Shown here: piece by piece, positions 19,901 to 28,104 of the stretch
Numbering within the stretch: the first letter of the stretch is position 1
Layout of the letters: each line of letters starts with the position of its first letter
Assembly (NCBI GenBank): GCA_017640785.1
Contig: JAEPPZ010000001.1
Span: 124,001-188,000 of the forward strand
Reading direction: 5' to 3'
Length of the DNA stretch: 64,000 nucleotides
DNA from: Balneola sp.
GTDB lineage: Bacteria; Bacteroidota; Rhodothermia; Balneolales; Balneolaceae
Notes under the pieces: generated by a model
The model's input: only the letters and a program-made list of their open reading frames with translations
Database searches by the model: none
What the model was told of the DNA's origin: nothing
Made by a program: the position numbers and the translations under genes

Positions 19901-20175
19901 ATATAGATATCAAAATTTCCGTAACGATCGGATGCAAAAGCAATGGACTTACCGTCTTTGCTCCAAACCGGCATATAATCGTGAGCTTCATGGAAGGTTA
20001 GTTGAGTGGCATCTCCACCGGATGAAGCTACTGAATATAAATCTCCTTTATAGGTAAAGACGATGGTTGAGCCATCAGGAGAAATAGTTTGATAGCGAAT
20101 CCATTGTGGATTGGTTTGTGCAAAAGTGATGCTTGAGAATAGTAATACAAAACAAGCGGACAGTATTGATTTCAT
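16957..20175 (-). CDS. Tricorn-like S41 protease with PD40 propeller repeats
   Basis: 1072 residues with a signal peptide (cleavage near FAQ, 20), so periplasmic or exported. Two sets of WD40-like PD40 blades (about 20-330 and 335-700, repeating SPDGK and W-SKDGKSIAF patterns) are followed by a core helical domain, a PDZ domain (about 760-840) and an S41 protease domain with FNGGGDLV and the nucleophile Ser978 in NYSDGH. The organisation matches tricorn proteases, which degrade peptides produced by larger proteases. An acidic Lys/Glu-rich insertion lies near 545-575. It stands alone between two terminator-like structures. Confidence 0.88.
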   Translation of the reverse strand: MKSILSACFVLLFSSITFAQTNPQWIRYQTISPDGSTIVFTYKGDLYSVASSGGDATQLTFHEAHDYMPVWSKDGKSIAFASDRYGNFDIYMMSAQGGAANRLTFHSNDEKPFTFSADGKNIVFGALRMDTKEHRQYPTGSQPELYSVPINGGRIDQIFTVPAEFVQVNKDGSQMVYHDKKGGENEWRKHHTSSITRDIWTYDTKSKAHKMITSFEGEDRQPIYSSDEKSLYYLSEESGNFNVHKLSLANPSQNTQLTNFDLHPVRFLSMGNGTLSFGYDGELYTMKEGEQPKKVNVNIRTQEKSNSDKFITINGGVQEMAVHPNGKEIAFVARGEVFVTSIDGSLTKRITNTPETERFITFTPDGKSLVYSSERNGKWSIYKSEKVREEEPFFFASTLLKEEAVVEAKEDNYLPEYSPDGKKLAYIAGRRTLRIQDVESGNTVDLLTPEDLFHMRDGDKYFTWSPDSKWLLVDWNKLLNNSEVLLLSADGKERINLTESGYYDYSPKWMNEGKQMIWFSNRDGLKSYATSGSSQSDVYAMFFDQDAWDKFRMSKEDYELMQEIEKANKKEEESEDKKEDEKKEEVKSLEFDWDGMKDRKAKLTIHSSNLSDATLSKDGEKLYYLSRFEGRYDLWETELRTRDTKKLIGLNTGGGSLVWDKGMENLYLLSSGRISKVDLSGGSTKGISISGEMEYDADKERQKMFEHVYIRTKNIFYEPTFHGNDWDMLYKEYQKYIPHTSNGYEFAEVLSEMLGELNVSHAGAGYSNNIENGDATASLGIFWDYDHKGDGIKITEVIDGGPLDKEALAIEEGMIIQKIDGETVSANRDMASYLNRKANKFTLLEITDSKGKNAKQVTVKPISLGAERGLLYDRFVRMNEEEVAEKSKGQLGYVHIPGMGDGPYRDIYEDMLGKYLEAKGIIVDTRFNGGGDLVADLAMFFTGEEFITYATAAKVVGGEPTSRWTKPTLTMFNESNYSDGHCYAQGYTDLKIGITLGMPVPGTCSFAGWEGLPNGGYWGVVPVSAKDKAGRWMENLQTEPDVKVKNMPGVINSGRDQQLERAIEELMKEVDE

Positions 20176-20272
20176 TGATCCCGTATTAGTTTATAAAAAT
20201 GAAAATGCTTACGAATGTAGGTAAAAATTTTGAGTGAGGAGTGTAAATAGTTTTGAAGCTAAATCTAAAAAC

Positions 20273-20329
20273 CATCCCTCGGATCAAGCCGAGAACCGTC
20301 GGCTTGATCATCTCCCTTCGAATGGAGAT
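20273..20329. repeat. Double-hairpin intergenic repeat, copy 1
   Basis: Starts CATCCCTCG and contains an 11-bp perfect stem (GATCAAGCCGA, 20282-20292, with 20299-20309) and then a second near-perfect palindrome (20312-20327, one mismatch). It begins 24 bases beyond the stop codon of the TPR lipoprotein gene (minus strand). A second copy with the same spacing to a stop codon is at 21293-21349. Confidence 0.85.
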
Positions 20330-20352
20330 TGACCCTGTTGAACTACAACTAC

Positions 20353-20979
20353 TTATTCCTTTCGTAAAATCTCTTTTAGAAATTGTTCTTTTTCAAATTC
20401 ATAGAAAAAATACTCCATGTATAACACACTATTATCATCAGGATATTCTTCTTTCAGCTTTTCAAATTCTAGCAGAGCCTTCTCTTCATTCTCTACAAAA
20501 AAATAAATAAATGCTTTATTGACCTTACTATTTATTACATACTTTCCTTCTTCAATCCTTTCATCATAAGCATGTAACGCTTTTTGAAACCATGCCTGAG
20601 ATTCCTGAACCTTCCCATTATATTCATATATATATCCAATGAATGTATAACCTTCAGCATAAAAAGGAATTAATTGAACTGCTTCTTTCATCAGTTTTAA
20701 TGCTTCTTCTTCACGATTCAGAGTTAAAAGAATCTCAGTTTTATTTGAGTAGAATGCACTATTTTTTGGATCTATCTGTATAGCTCTACTTAATTCCTTT
20801 AATGATAATTCAAGAGAATCTTTATCATTTATCAAACCCAGGTTATAGTTATTAAATCTCTCGATAGCTTTTTCATTTAGTTCTAAAGCAACAGGATCTA
20901 TAGCAAGTTTTATTTTTGAATCCGAAGCGGATTTCGTACAACTAACTAAAACAATTAATATAAAATAAAGGATTCTCAT
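20353..20979 (-). CDS. TPR-repeat lipoprotein
   Basis: 208 residues. A lipoprotein signal peptide with lipobox LVSC (Cys14) is followed by two to three tetratricopeptide repeats (about 58-150, for example AIQIDPKNSAFYSNKTEILL and EAVQLIPFYAEGYTFIGYIY). TPRs mediate protein contacts; no enzymatic motif is visible, so the specific role is unknown. It is monocistronic, with repeat copies following it and an unusual structured gap before it. Confidence 0.75.
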   Translation of the reverse strand: MRILYFILIVLVSCTKSASDSKIKLAIDPVALELNEKAIERFNNYNLGLINDKDSLELSLKELSRAIQIDPKNSAFYSNKTEILLTLNREEEALKLMKEAVQLIPFYAEGYTFIGYIYEYNGKVQESQAWFQKALHAYDERIEEGKYVINSKVNKAFIYFFVENEEKALLEFEKLKEEYPDDNSVLYMEYFFYEFEKEQFLKEILRKE

Positions 20980-21062
20980 TTAGTGGTATACGCTCTTTAA
21001 TAAACTCATTAAATATAATTCCTAATTCTCATGAATCAATAGAATTAATTAAATCAAAAACC

Positions 21063-21254
21063 GACCTTAGAATTATTGACTGAAAAGTGAAAAGATGTGT
21101 GAGCGTATCCGCAGGATGAATAAATCCTTCAGGTGAAGATTTAGTAAATGTATCTAACGAACGAAGACCTTTGGATTTATTCAGCGAACGCAACTTGAAC
21201 CCGTCGATAATTCTTAGTCTTGACCTTTTGTTACTTTTGGGTCAAGCCAAAAGT
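21063..21254. repeat. Large imperfect palindrome in the gap before the TPR lipoprotein gene
   Basis: The 392-base gap 20980-21371 has no credible gene. Within it, 21063-21080 pairs imperfectly with 21203-21219, nested around a perfect 10-bp pair (GAATAAATCC at 21118-21127 with 21173-21182). It is followed by an 8-bp hairpin (ACTTTTGG, 21233-21240, with 21247-21254). The arrangement looks like a miniature palindromic repeat or a structured RNA; coding potential is poor. Confidence 0.5.
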
Positions 21255-21292
21255 AGGTTTATGAATTAAAAAATAATTTAGTCTCCTTAAGA

Positions 21293-21349
21293 CATCCCTC
21301 GGATCAAGCCGAGAACCGTCGGCTTGATCGCCTCCCTTCGAAGGGAGAT
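21293..21349. repeat. Double-hairpin intergenic repeat, copy 2
   Basis: Same element as at 20273-20329: an 11-bp stem (21302-21312 with 21319-21329), then the perfect 16-bp palindrome CTCCCTTCGAAGGGAG (21332-21347). It lies 23 bases beyond the stop of the symporter gene on the minus strand, so each copy sits just 3' of a minus-strand gene. Confidence 0.85.
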
Positions 21350-21371
21350 TTATCTAATGTTGCTAGAAAAA

Positions 21372-23135
21372 CTACTTCGGATACCTAATTCCCTCTACCA
21401 TTTCCTGAACGTCTTCCGGTGGATCGGGATAAAATGATTTAACGCTTAGCGCTACAATCAGATTGATCAACATTCCGAAGGTTCCGATTCCTTCCGGTGA
21501 AATGCCAAACCACCAGTTTTCAGGAATATTCAATTCGGGAAATGCGATCTTGAAATAGATAATGTAAGCCAGAGTGAATATGAGTCCTGCAATCATTCCG
21601 GCAAGAGCTCCTTGCTTGTTCATCTTCTTGTAGAAGATTCCCAGAATAATAGCAGGGAAAAATGAAGCAGCAGCTAATCCGAAGGCAATAGCCACAACCT
21701 GGGCTACAAACCCCGGGGGATTAATTCCAAAATATCCTGCTACAACAACCGCCACAGCAGCCGCAATTCGTGCATATCGTAATTCAGCTTTATCGGAAAT
21801 ATCTTTGTTGAACTGCTTCTTGATCAGATCATGAGACACCGACGTTGAGATCACCAAAAGTAATCCCGCTGCGGTGGAAAGTGCTGCTGCTAATCCACCT
21901 GCCGCAACCAAAGCTGCTACCCAAGCCGGTAAACCTGCTATCTCAGGATTAGCCAATACCATGATATCCCGATCTACATATAACTCGTTGTTGTTTGCCG
22001 TCACTTCATTAGAGATCATCACCTGATTATTGGCTCCTCTTCTGATATCCAATCCATCTCTGATAATATCCGGTGCTCCGACAATAGCTGCTCCCGGTGC
22101 ATAATTGATAATTCCATCCTCGTTTTTATCTACCCAATTTAACAGCGCCGTTTCTTCCCAAGTGCTAAACCAAGGAGGCATTTCTTCATACGGTTGTTCG
22201 CTTACTGTTTCGATCAGGTTTGTTCTGGCAAACACCGCAATTGCAGGAGCGGTTGTGTACAGGATCGCAATAAAGATCAGTGCATATCCTACAGAAATTC
22301 TAGCGTCTTTTACTTTGGGCACGGTAAAGAATCGAACGATCACGTGTGGAAGTCCGGCGGTTCCTACCATCAATGCAACGGTTATAAAAAATACATCCTG
22401 CATGCTTTTGGTACCCGAAGTGTATTCAGCAAAACCTAATTCTTTATGCAATTGATCAAGTTTATCCAGTAAATACATTCCTGAACCATCCGTTACTGTA
22501 GAACCAAATCCAATTTGAGGAATCGGACTTCCGGTTAACTGCATCGAAATGAAAAATGCAGGAACCATAAAGGCAAAGATCAACACGCAATACTGAGCAA
22601 CTTGCGTGTAGGTAATTCCTTTCATCCCCCCCAACACAGCGTAAAAGAAAACGATTGCCATTCCGATGATCACTCCCCAAAAAATATCTACTTCCAGGAA
22701 TTTTGAGAATACAAGTCCAACGCCACGCATTTGTCCTGCTACATACGTGAATGAAACGATCAAAGCACAAATTACAGCAACCGTTCTTGCGGTATTTGAG
22801 TAGTAACGATCACCAATAAAATCAGGGACTGTAAATTTCCCGAACTTCCTGAGATACGGAGCTAATAGTAAAGCCAGCAACACATAACCGCCGGTCCAGC
22901 CCATCAGATAAACGGTTCCGTCGTAACCCATGAAAGAGATCAATCCCGCCATAGAAAGAAATGAAGCGGCCGACATCCAATCTGCTGCTGTTGCCATTCC
23001 ATTTGTTAATGGATTAACGGCTCCTTCAGCTATATAAAATTCACTGGTTGATCCGGCTCGGGACCAGATCGCAATTCCGATGTAAAGGGCAAAGGTTATT
23101 CCAACAAGAATATAAGTCCATACTTGAACATCCAT
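21372..23135 (-). CDS. Sodium:solute symporter (acetate/ActP-like, VC_2705 type)
   Basis: 587 residues and about 13 predicted membrane helices. Family features include SMAGLISFMGYDGTVYLMGWTGGYVLL near the N-terminus, GGMKGITYTQVAQYCVL mid-protein and the sodium-site region AAALSTAAGLLLVISTSVSHD. A periplasmic loop of about 80 residues (around 310-395) is longer than in ActP. It imports an organic acid, commonly acetate or pyruvate, with Na+. It overlaps the DUF4212 gene by one base (TAATG); this gene pair is a standard two-component transporter arrangement. Substrate unproven. Confidence 0.88.
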   Translation of the reverse strand: MDVQVWTYILVGITFALYIGIAIWSRAGSTSEFYIAEGAVNPLTNGMATAADWMSAASFLSMAGLISFMGYDGTVYLMGWTGGYVLLALLLAPYLRKFGKFTVPDFIGDRYYSNTARTVAVICALIVSFTYVAGQMRGVGLVFSKFLEVDIFWGVIIGMAIVFFYAVLGGMKGITYTQVAQYCVLIFAFMVPAFFISMQLTGSPIPQIGFGSTVTDGSGMYLLDKLDQLHKELGFAEYTSGTKSMQDVFFITVALMVGTAGLPHVIVRFFTVPKVKDARISVGYALIFIAILYTTAPAIAVFARTNLIETVSEQPYEEMPPWFSTWEETALLNWVDKNEDGIINYAPGAAIVGAPDIIRDGLDIRRGANNQVMISNEVTANNNELYVDRDIMVLANPEIAGLPAWVAALVAAGGLAAALSTAAGLLLVISTSVSHDLIKKQFNKDISDKAELRYARIAAAVAVVVAGYFGINPPGFVAQVVAIAFGLAAASFFPAIILGIFYKKMNKQGALAGMIAGLIFTLAYIIYFKIAFPELNIPENWWFGISPEGIGTFGMLINLIVALSVKSFYPDPPEDVQEMVEGIRYPK

Positions 23136-23401
23136 TATGCGTCCTCCTCGTTTACACCGAATTTCATATCTAAACGATTCATCAGGTACACATAGATAAA
23201 TATAAGCACCACAAACACATAGATAGATCCTTGTTGAGCAAACCAGAATCCCAGTTTGAATCCGCCCATTTTAAAATTATTGAGCCATGGTGCGAGTAAA
23301 ATTCCGAACCCGTACGAAACGGTAAACCAAATACTTAATAATATGCTCAGGTACTGGAGATTCTTTTTCCAGTAGCCTTTCAGATCTTTTTCTTGTGTCA
23401 T
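23135..23401 (-). CDS. DUF4212 small subunit of the symporter
   Basis: 88 residues with two membrane helices (about 17-37 and 56-76), a short polar N-terminus and the family segments YWKKNLQYLSILLSIWF and GFKLGFWFAQQGSIYVFV. DUF4212 proteins are almost always encoded directly before an ActP-like symporter and are thought to be a small accessory subunit. It is translationally coupled to the symporter by the 1-base overlap. Its promoter lies in the 180-base divergent region shared with the next gene. Confidence 0.88.
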   Translation of the reverse strand: MTQEKDLKGYWKKNLQYLSILLSIWFTVSYGFGILLAPWLNNFKMGGFKLGFWFAQQGSIYVFVVLIFIYVYLMNRLDMKFGVNEEDA

Positions 23402-23580
23402 ACAACCTTTTTGTTAGTTTCAGAGAGTATGCAGGTTTTAGATAAGCTATGCAATAATTCTTTTTGGTCGGTAAAAACCTGTTTTCTGAACAGCAAACCA
23501 AGTAGTTTGTCCTTTTATTGACAATGATATCTTCCTTTTTGAATATTATCTGAGAATAAGGACAATTAAAATTCACATCT

Positions 23581-23994
23581 ATGAAAAAGCTTTTATTCCT
23601 TTTAGTATCGTTGAGCGTTGGTTCAGTATCTGCTCAGGAAGTATCAATTTTTGATTTCGTAAAAACGGTAGATAATAATAAAGAAGAACTGATCTATTAT
23701 TATGAAAACAATTGGAAAATTCTACGTGATATAGCATTAGAGAGAGATTTTATTGAATCATATGAACTTTTGATAACAGAAGCCGATTCTACTGCTGATT
23801 TTGATGTAATCCTCATCACCAGATATAAAAATGAAAAACAGTATCAACAAGGAGAAGAACGATTCCAGCAAATCATAAAAGAACGCAACAAAGAATATGG
23901 TGGTATCAGATTGCTGAACGAATTAAAACCCGGAGAGTTTAGAAAGAATGTATTTCACAAGATAACCCGAACTAAGTTTTCATCTTTAAAATAG
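23581..23994 (+). CDS. Exported hypothetical protein
   Basis: 137 residues with a clear signal peptide (MKKLLFLLV... cleavage after VSA, about 19). The mature part is predicted alpha/beta with many charged residues and a YKNEKQYQQGEERFQQIIKER helix. I recognise no family; the size and the pattern of a dimeric alpha/beta barrel are possible but not supported by a motif. It is divergent from the DUF4212 gene and precedes a DUF5916 gene with its own promoter, so it is probably transcribed alone. Confidence 0.6.
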   Translation: MKKLLFLLVSLSVGSVSAQEVSIFDFVKTVDNNKEELIYYYENNWKILRDIALERDFIESYELLITEADSTADFDVILITRYKNEKQYQQGEERFQQIIKERNKEYGGIRLLNELKPGEFRKNVFHKITRTKFSSLK

Positions 23995-24033
23995 CCTTAC
24001 TGCATCTTGAATTGAAACAAGTTGTAAACAGGG

Positions 24034-24062
24034 TTGTGCCAATTGATTTTTTTCTATATTTG
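24034..24062 (+). promoter_or_regulatory. Bacteroidota-type promoter for the DUF5916 gene
   Basis: TTG at 24034-24036 and TATATTTG at 24055-24062 separated by 18 bases match the -33 TTG / -7 TAnnTTTG consensus of the primary sigma factor in this group. It lies about 70 bases before the ATG at 24131. Confidence 0.6.
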
Positions 24063-24130
24063 CTTGAATAAATATCTCAGTCAGGTTTGGGGTATCAACA
24101 TTAATATTCAGGACTTCTTAAATCAAAAAA

Positions 24131-26335
24131 ATGATCAGATATAGAATATTCTTTAGCTCACTTTTATGTGCCATTTTGGGGACATCAGCTCTCTTCTCTC
24201 AACAAACTGCTAATCCCGAAAATGAGATAAGAGCAGTATTTATAAGTGAAGCTCCTAAAATTGATGGAGATATCAATGACCTGGTTTGGAAAAGTATTTC
24301 CCCAATCACTAATTTTATACAAGTATGGCCGAATGATGGAGAACCGGCTACTGAAGATTCTGAAGTGCGTATCGCTTATGACAGGGATAACCTTTATTTC
24401 GCATTCAGATTCTACGATAAGAATCCTGAACTGATCAGAGCAAAAAATCTCGAACGTGGAGGCAGAAATGATCGTGATGATCACGCCTATATTGGCCTGG
24501 ACACATTTGGAGATGGTAGGAATGCATATTTATTTGAGATGAATGCACTTGGAACTCAGGATGATGCTACAATTACAGACGAACGCCTCACTATTACCAG
24601 CTTCTCATGGGATGCTGTATTTGTTAGTGAAACTATTATTGACGATCAGGGCTGGACATTGGAAGTTTCCATTCCCTTCAGACAACTGAGATTTCCGGAT
24701 GATGATGAACTAAATTTTGGAATCATGTTATCCCGAACTATAAACCGAAAGAACGAACGCGTTCTTTGGCCCAGAATTGGTTTGGAATATGGAAATTTCA
24801 CATCTCTGGCTGCTGTTTCTCAGTATGGCAAACTTACCGGAATTAAAGATATAAACAGAGGTAAAAATTTAGAGATCAAGCCATACGTAATAGGTGGAGC
24901 TCAGGAAATTCGTCCCGATCTGGCAAATGAAGATACCAATGTTGAATATACTGAAGATATTGGAGTAGATATTAAATATGGAATTTCGTCGAATCTGACC
25001 TTAGACCTTACTGTAAACACTGATTTTGCTCAAGTTGAATCAGATAATGTCCAGCTAAACCTCACTCGTTTTAACTTATTCTTCCCTGAAAAAAGAGAGT
25101 TCTTTTTAGAAAGATCCGGACTTTTTGAACATGGGAATTTACAGAGCACCCAAACTTACTTTTCAAGAAGAATTGGCTTGACCAATGAAATTCTCGCGGG
25201 TGCACGAATGACGGGGCAGATCGGAAAAACATCAATTGGGGCATTAAACATTGAGACTGGAAATAAAATGAAAGATTTTCTGGGTTCAAACTCAACGAAT
25301 AATACTGTGATCCGTTTTAGAAACGACATATTTCCAAGAGCAACTGCCGGTGCTATATTTACAAATACGCAGATCGGGAATGATTATAACAGAGCTTTAG
25401 GAATTGATACTCAGTACCGGTTTGGTAGTGCCAGTCTTTTCAACGCGTGGTTTACAAATGTTTGGGACGATCAGGAACTCTTGAATGATGCTGCCGGACA
25501 TGCTTCAATTCGGTTGAGAAATGATCTGTATTCGGGACAATTATCTTACACTAATGTTGGTGTTAACTATAGCCCCTCTCTTGGTTTTGTTCGCAGACGG
25601 AATATGAGACAATATGATGTAAGAGGAAGTTACAGCCCAACGATACCAAAGGTTGAAACACTTAACAGGATCATTATTAGCGGATTATATGATTATATAG
25701 AAGGCCAGGATGGTGTGAAACAGTCTACAGAATTTGAATTTGGTGGCACGCTTGAATTTCAAAGAAGAGATCGTTTGTCAATGGAATTCAGTAGTCAATT
25801 CGAACGATTATTTGCTCCATTCTCCATTCGACCAAATACTACTATTCAGGCAGGAGATTATACCTTTAATCGTTTTCAAATAAACGGAGAAACAGATTCA
25901 AGCAGAAGATTATTTGCTAATGCAGGCATAGAGTTTGGTGAGTTTTTCAATGGGAACAGAACAGATATAAGTGGTGGATTTGGTTTGAGACAATCACAGC
26001 ACCTTACACTTGAAGGACGCATCAATCATTCTATTATAGATCTGCCTGTAAATAACGGAGAATTTGAAGCTACAACAGTTTCGATGTCTATTTTAGGAGC
26101 CTTCAGCAGAAAACTCTTCACCAAAACATTGATACAGTACGATAATTTCTCACGCAACATTCAAGCTAATCTTCGTGTAGATTGGATCCATACTCCGGGA
26201 AGTGATCTGTTCTTTGTTTATAACACTTCTTACCATCTTACCGGTGATAATGAAGTTCTATTTGATCCGAATAGAGATCTGATAATGAATAATGAGATCG
26301 CAATTGTTAAGCTAACCTATTTGATATTGCTTTAA
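24131..26335 (+). CDS. DUF5916 protein: CBM9-like domain plus outer-membrane barrel
   Basis: 734 residues: signal peptide (cleavage after LFSQ, 24), a CBM9-like carbohydrate-binding fold (about 30-225, with PKIDGDINDLVW and LYFAFRFYD) and a C-terminal barrel of the DUF5916 family (DFAQVESDNVQLNLTRFNLFFPEKREFFLE at about 294-325). The barrel is expected in the outer membrane with the binding domain at the cell surface or periplasm. Ligand unknown. It ends at a strong terminator and has its own promoter. Confidence 0.85.
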   Translation: MIRYRIFFSSLLCAILGTSALFSQQTANPENEIRAVFISEAPKIDGDINDLVWKSISPITNFIQVWPNDGEPATEDSEVRIAYDRDNLYFAFRFYDKNPELIRAKNLERGGRNDRDDHAYIGLDTFGDGRNAYLFEMNALGTQDDATITDERLTITSFSWDAVFVSETIIDDQGWTLEVSIPFRQLRFPDDDELNFGIMLSRTINRKNERVLWPRIGLEYGNFTSLAAVSQYGKLTGIKDINRGKNLEIKPYVIGGAQEIRPDLANEDTNVEYTEDIGVDIKYGISSNLTLDLTVNTDFAQVESDNVQLNLTRFNLFFPEKREFFLERSGLFEHGNLQSTQTYFSRRIGLTNEILAGARMTGQIGKTSIGALNIETGNKMKDFLGSNSTNNTVIRFRNDIFPRATAGAIFTNTQIGNDYNRALGIDTQYRFGSASLFNAWFTNVWDDQELLNDAAGHASIRLRNDLYSGQLSYTNVGVNYSPSLGFVRRRNMRQYDVRGSYSPTIPKVETLNRIIISGLYDYIEGQDGVKQSTEFEFGGTLEFQRRDRLSMEFSSQFERLFAPFSIRPNTTIQAGDYTFNRFQINGETDSSRRLFANAGIEFGEFFNGNRTDISGGFGLRQSQHLTLEGRINHSIIDLPVNNGEFEATTVSMSILGAFSRKLFTKTLIQYDNFSRNIQANLRVDWIHTPGSDLFFVYNTSYHLTGDNEVLFDPNRDLIMNNEIAIVKLTYLILL

Positions 26336-26341
26336 ACAAAA

Positions 26342-26383
26342 ATTTGAACACCACTCTTTTAAAGCTACGAGTGGTGTTCAAAT
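26342..26383. terminator. Bidirectional terminator between DUF5916 and DoxX genes
   Basis: A perfect 15-bp stem (26342-26356 with 26369-26383) with a 12-base loop lies between two convergent genes, with A and T runs on either side. Confidence 0.88.
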
Positions 26384-26388
26384 ATTAT

Positions 26389-26769
26389 TTAATCTTCGAG
26401 GTCTGTATTCGTTTCTAAAAGTTTTGCCAGAGTAAAAGCACCTGCAGCCATTACAAGATCTCTCACTGCTACATCCACATAATGCCATGTAAACAACAAA
26501 GTTAATGCAATAGCGATTAACCAAGTCATTACTAAATAAGCTCCTTCCTTTACTTTATAAAAGACCAAAGCTCCTGCAACGATCTCAATCACTCCTACGA
26601 TCATCATAAATGTGGAAGCTTCAAAAGGAAGAATTTCGATAACAGACGGAGCCAGATAGTGTGTCCAATCAGTTAAAATGTTTGTAAACTTATCTAAACC
26701 TGCCACTATAGGTACGATCCCATAAGTATATTTAAGTATAGATTGAATTTGAGTAGTATTTGAATTCAT
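26389..26769 (-). CDS. DoxX-like small membrane protein
   Basis: 126 residues, four predicted membrane helices (about 9-28, 48-66, 70-90 and 96-116). The GLDKF motif in the first helix and the overall layout match the DoxX/DoxD-like family, some members of which associate with oxidoreductases or respond to oxidative stress. It is divergent from an ECF sigma factor across a 122-base gap with a shared palindrome, which suggests it is a target of that sigma factor or of a common regulator; this is inference. Confidence 0.75.
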   Translation of the reverse strand: MNSNTTQIQSILKYTYGIVPIVAGLDKFTNILTDWTHYLAPSVIEILPFEASTFMMIVGVIEIVAGALVFYKVKEGAYLVMTWLIAIALTLLFTWHYVDVAVRDLVMAAGAFTLAKLLETNTDLED

Positions 26770-26833
26770 AATTATGTTGTTTTTAGTTAAGCTTTCGTTA
26801 GCGTTTACCCTTTAGATTGAAAAATTGAATTCC

Positions 26834-26854
26834 GGTTACATTTTTTTTGTAACC
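26834..26854. promoter_or_regulatory. Inverted repeat between DoxX and ECF sigma genes
   Basis: GGTTACA (26834-26840), seven T residues, then TGTAACC (26848-26854): a perfect 7-bp inverted repeat centred in the divergent gap, 65 bases from the DoxX start and 38 bases from the sigma start. It is a candidate operator for both genes. Confidence 0.4.
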
Positions 26855-26891
26855 ACTTAGCTGATATTTCATCTAATGTGAAAAAGACTTT

Positions 26892-27572
26892 ATGAAAACA
26901 CTTAGAATTCAAGATCACACTACTTACAACTTCTCAGATAATGAGATAGTTAAACGTATTCTGAATGGAGAGAAAGAGCTATACGAGATTCTGGTAAGGA
27001 GGAATAATCAAAAGCTGTTCAGAGTTTTACGCGGATACTTGAAAAATGAGATGGACGTTAAAGACGCTATGCAGGAAACCTACCTGAAAGCGTTCGAAAA
27101 ACTAGGTCAGTTTAACCATCAATCTGAATTTTCTACCTGGCTGATAAGAATAGGTATCAACGAAGCCCTTGCCCGACTTAATTCTTTTAAAAAATCTTTT
27201 GAGCTCATCGATCATTCTGTCCCGCTTTCATCCCAAAGATCTTTCAAAACCAATCACATCCAAGAACTTAACCCTGAAAGAAAAATGATTCAAAAAGAAT
27301 CTGTTGTGTTACTGGAAAAAGCAGTTGATCAGCTTAAACCAAAATACCGGGCTCCTTTCATAATGCAGGAAACGGAAGGAATGAGTGTTAAAGAAATTTC
27401 GCATTGTTTAGATATTACTGAGTCAAACGTGAAAGTTCGTGTTCACCGTGCTCGTACTATGATCAAAGAGTATTTATTTGATCTGTCGATCGATCAAAAC
27501 ATTCTGGAATTTGGCTTTAGTAAATGTGATGAAATCACAGATAAAGTGATGTCTGTAATTTTCGATAACTAA
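26892..27572 (+). CDS. ECF-type sigma-70 family RNA polymerase sigma factor
   Basis: 226 residues. Sigma region 2 (about 18-90, including KNEMDVKDAMQETYLKAFEKL) binds the -10 element and region 4 (about 140-200, with the helix-turn-helix MSVKEISHCLDITESNVKVRVHRAR) binds the -35 element. There is no SnoaL extension. The C-terminal 30 residues resemble the tail seen in sigma factors followed by a zinc-containing anti-sigma gene, but no anti-sigma gene is adjacent; the control mechanism is therefore open. Two hairpins follow. Confidence 0.85.
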   Translation: MKTLRIQDHTTYNFSDNEIVKRILNGEKELYEILVRRNNQKLFRVLRGYLKNEMDVKDAMQETYLKAFEKLGQFNHQSEFSTWLIRIGINEALARLNSFKKSFELIDHSVPLSSQRSFKTNHIQELNPERKMIQKESVVLLEKAVDQLKPKYRAPFIMQETEGMSVKEISHCLDITESNVKVRVHRARTMIKEYLFDLSIDQNILEFGFSKCDEITDKVMSVIFDN

Positions 27573-27606
27573 AACTTAATTACCGTTCACAACAAAGGTT
27601 TTGAAT

Positions 27607-27694
27607 GTGAAGTTTTACCCTAAACTTCACAACTCAGAATCACTCGGTTTTATCCCATAAAAAACCCCGACCCACATTCCGCAGGTCAGGGTTT
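27607..27694. terminator. Hairpin pair between ECF sigma gene and the small zinc-ribbon genes
   Basis: First, a perfect 9-bp hairpin (GTGAAGTTT, 27607-27615, with 27622-27630). Second, AAACCCCGACC (27662-27672) with GGTCAGGGTTT (27684-27694), one mismatch, with a T6 tail on the minus strand. The second can end the minus-strand operon 28322-27814 and the plus-strand sigma transcript. The 241-base gap holds no gene. Confidence 0.65.
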
Positions 27695-27813
27695 ATCCTG
27701 TTCTCCATGAAAGAAATTCATTACAAGCGATCGCTAAGCAATCTGCTTATTTAAACTGTTTTCCATCTCTTCCCCCATAATCCCAACACACTCTTGTAAG
27801 TGAGTGGGCTGTT

Positions 27814-28104
27814 TCATTTTTCTTTCTTTAGAAAATGATTACACGAAGTACATATAATTGCTAAACTCGATTGTTTTGCATCGCACTTCGGACAGTTAAT
27901 AATTGTTTCCTCTTCTTTGGCTTTGTTCTTTATTGAATCGTTGATTATCTGTGCTGTAAGATTTAATTCAGATAAAGCCTTTATTATTTTCTCTTGCTTT
28001 GAATTAGTCCTTATAAGTATCAAAGGAACTGAAATCCACAACAGTAACAAAACAAACATACCAATTGCTATAAGTGTTAATACTATTTCGGACGTTTCAT
28101 TCAT
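27814..28104 (-). CDS. Small membrane protein with C-terminal zinc ribbon
   Basis: 96 residues: one N-terminal membrane helix (about 9-31), a charged coiled segment (33-65) and a C-terminal Cys4 zinc ribbon (CPKC at about 70-73, CTSC at about 86-89). No family is recognised. It overlaps the next small gene by 4 bases (ATGA) and shares its layout (helix, linker, CxxC ... CxxC), so the two may be distant paralogues or subunits of one complex. The orientation would place the ribbon in the cytoplasm. Confidence 0.65.
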   Translation of the reverse strand: MNETSEIVLTLIAIGMFVLLLLWISVPLILIRTNSKQEKIIKALSELNLTAQIINDSIKNKAKEEETIINCPKCDAKQSSLAIICTSCNHFLKKEK

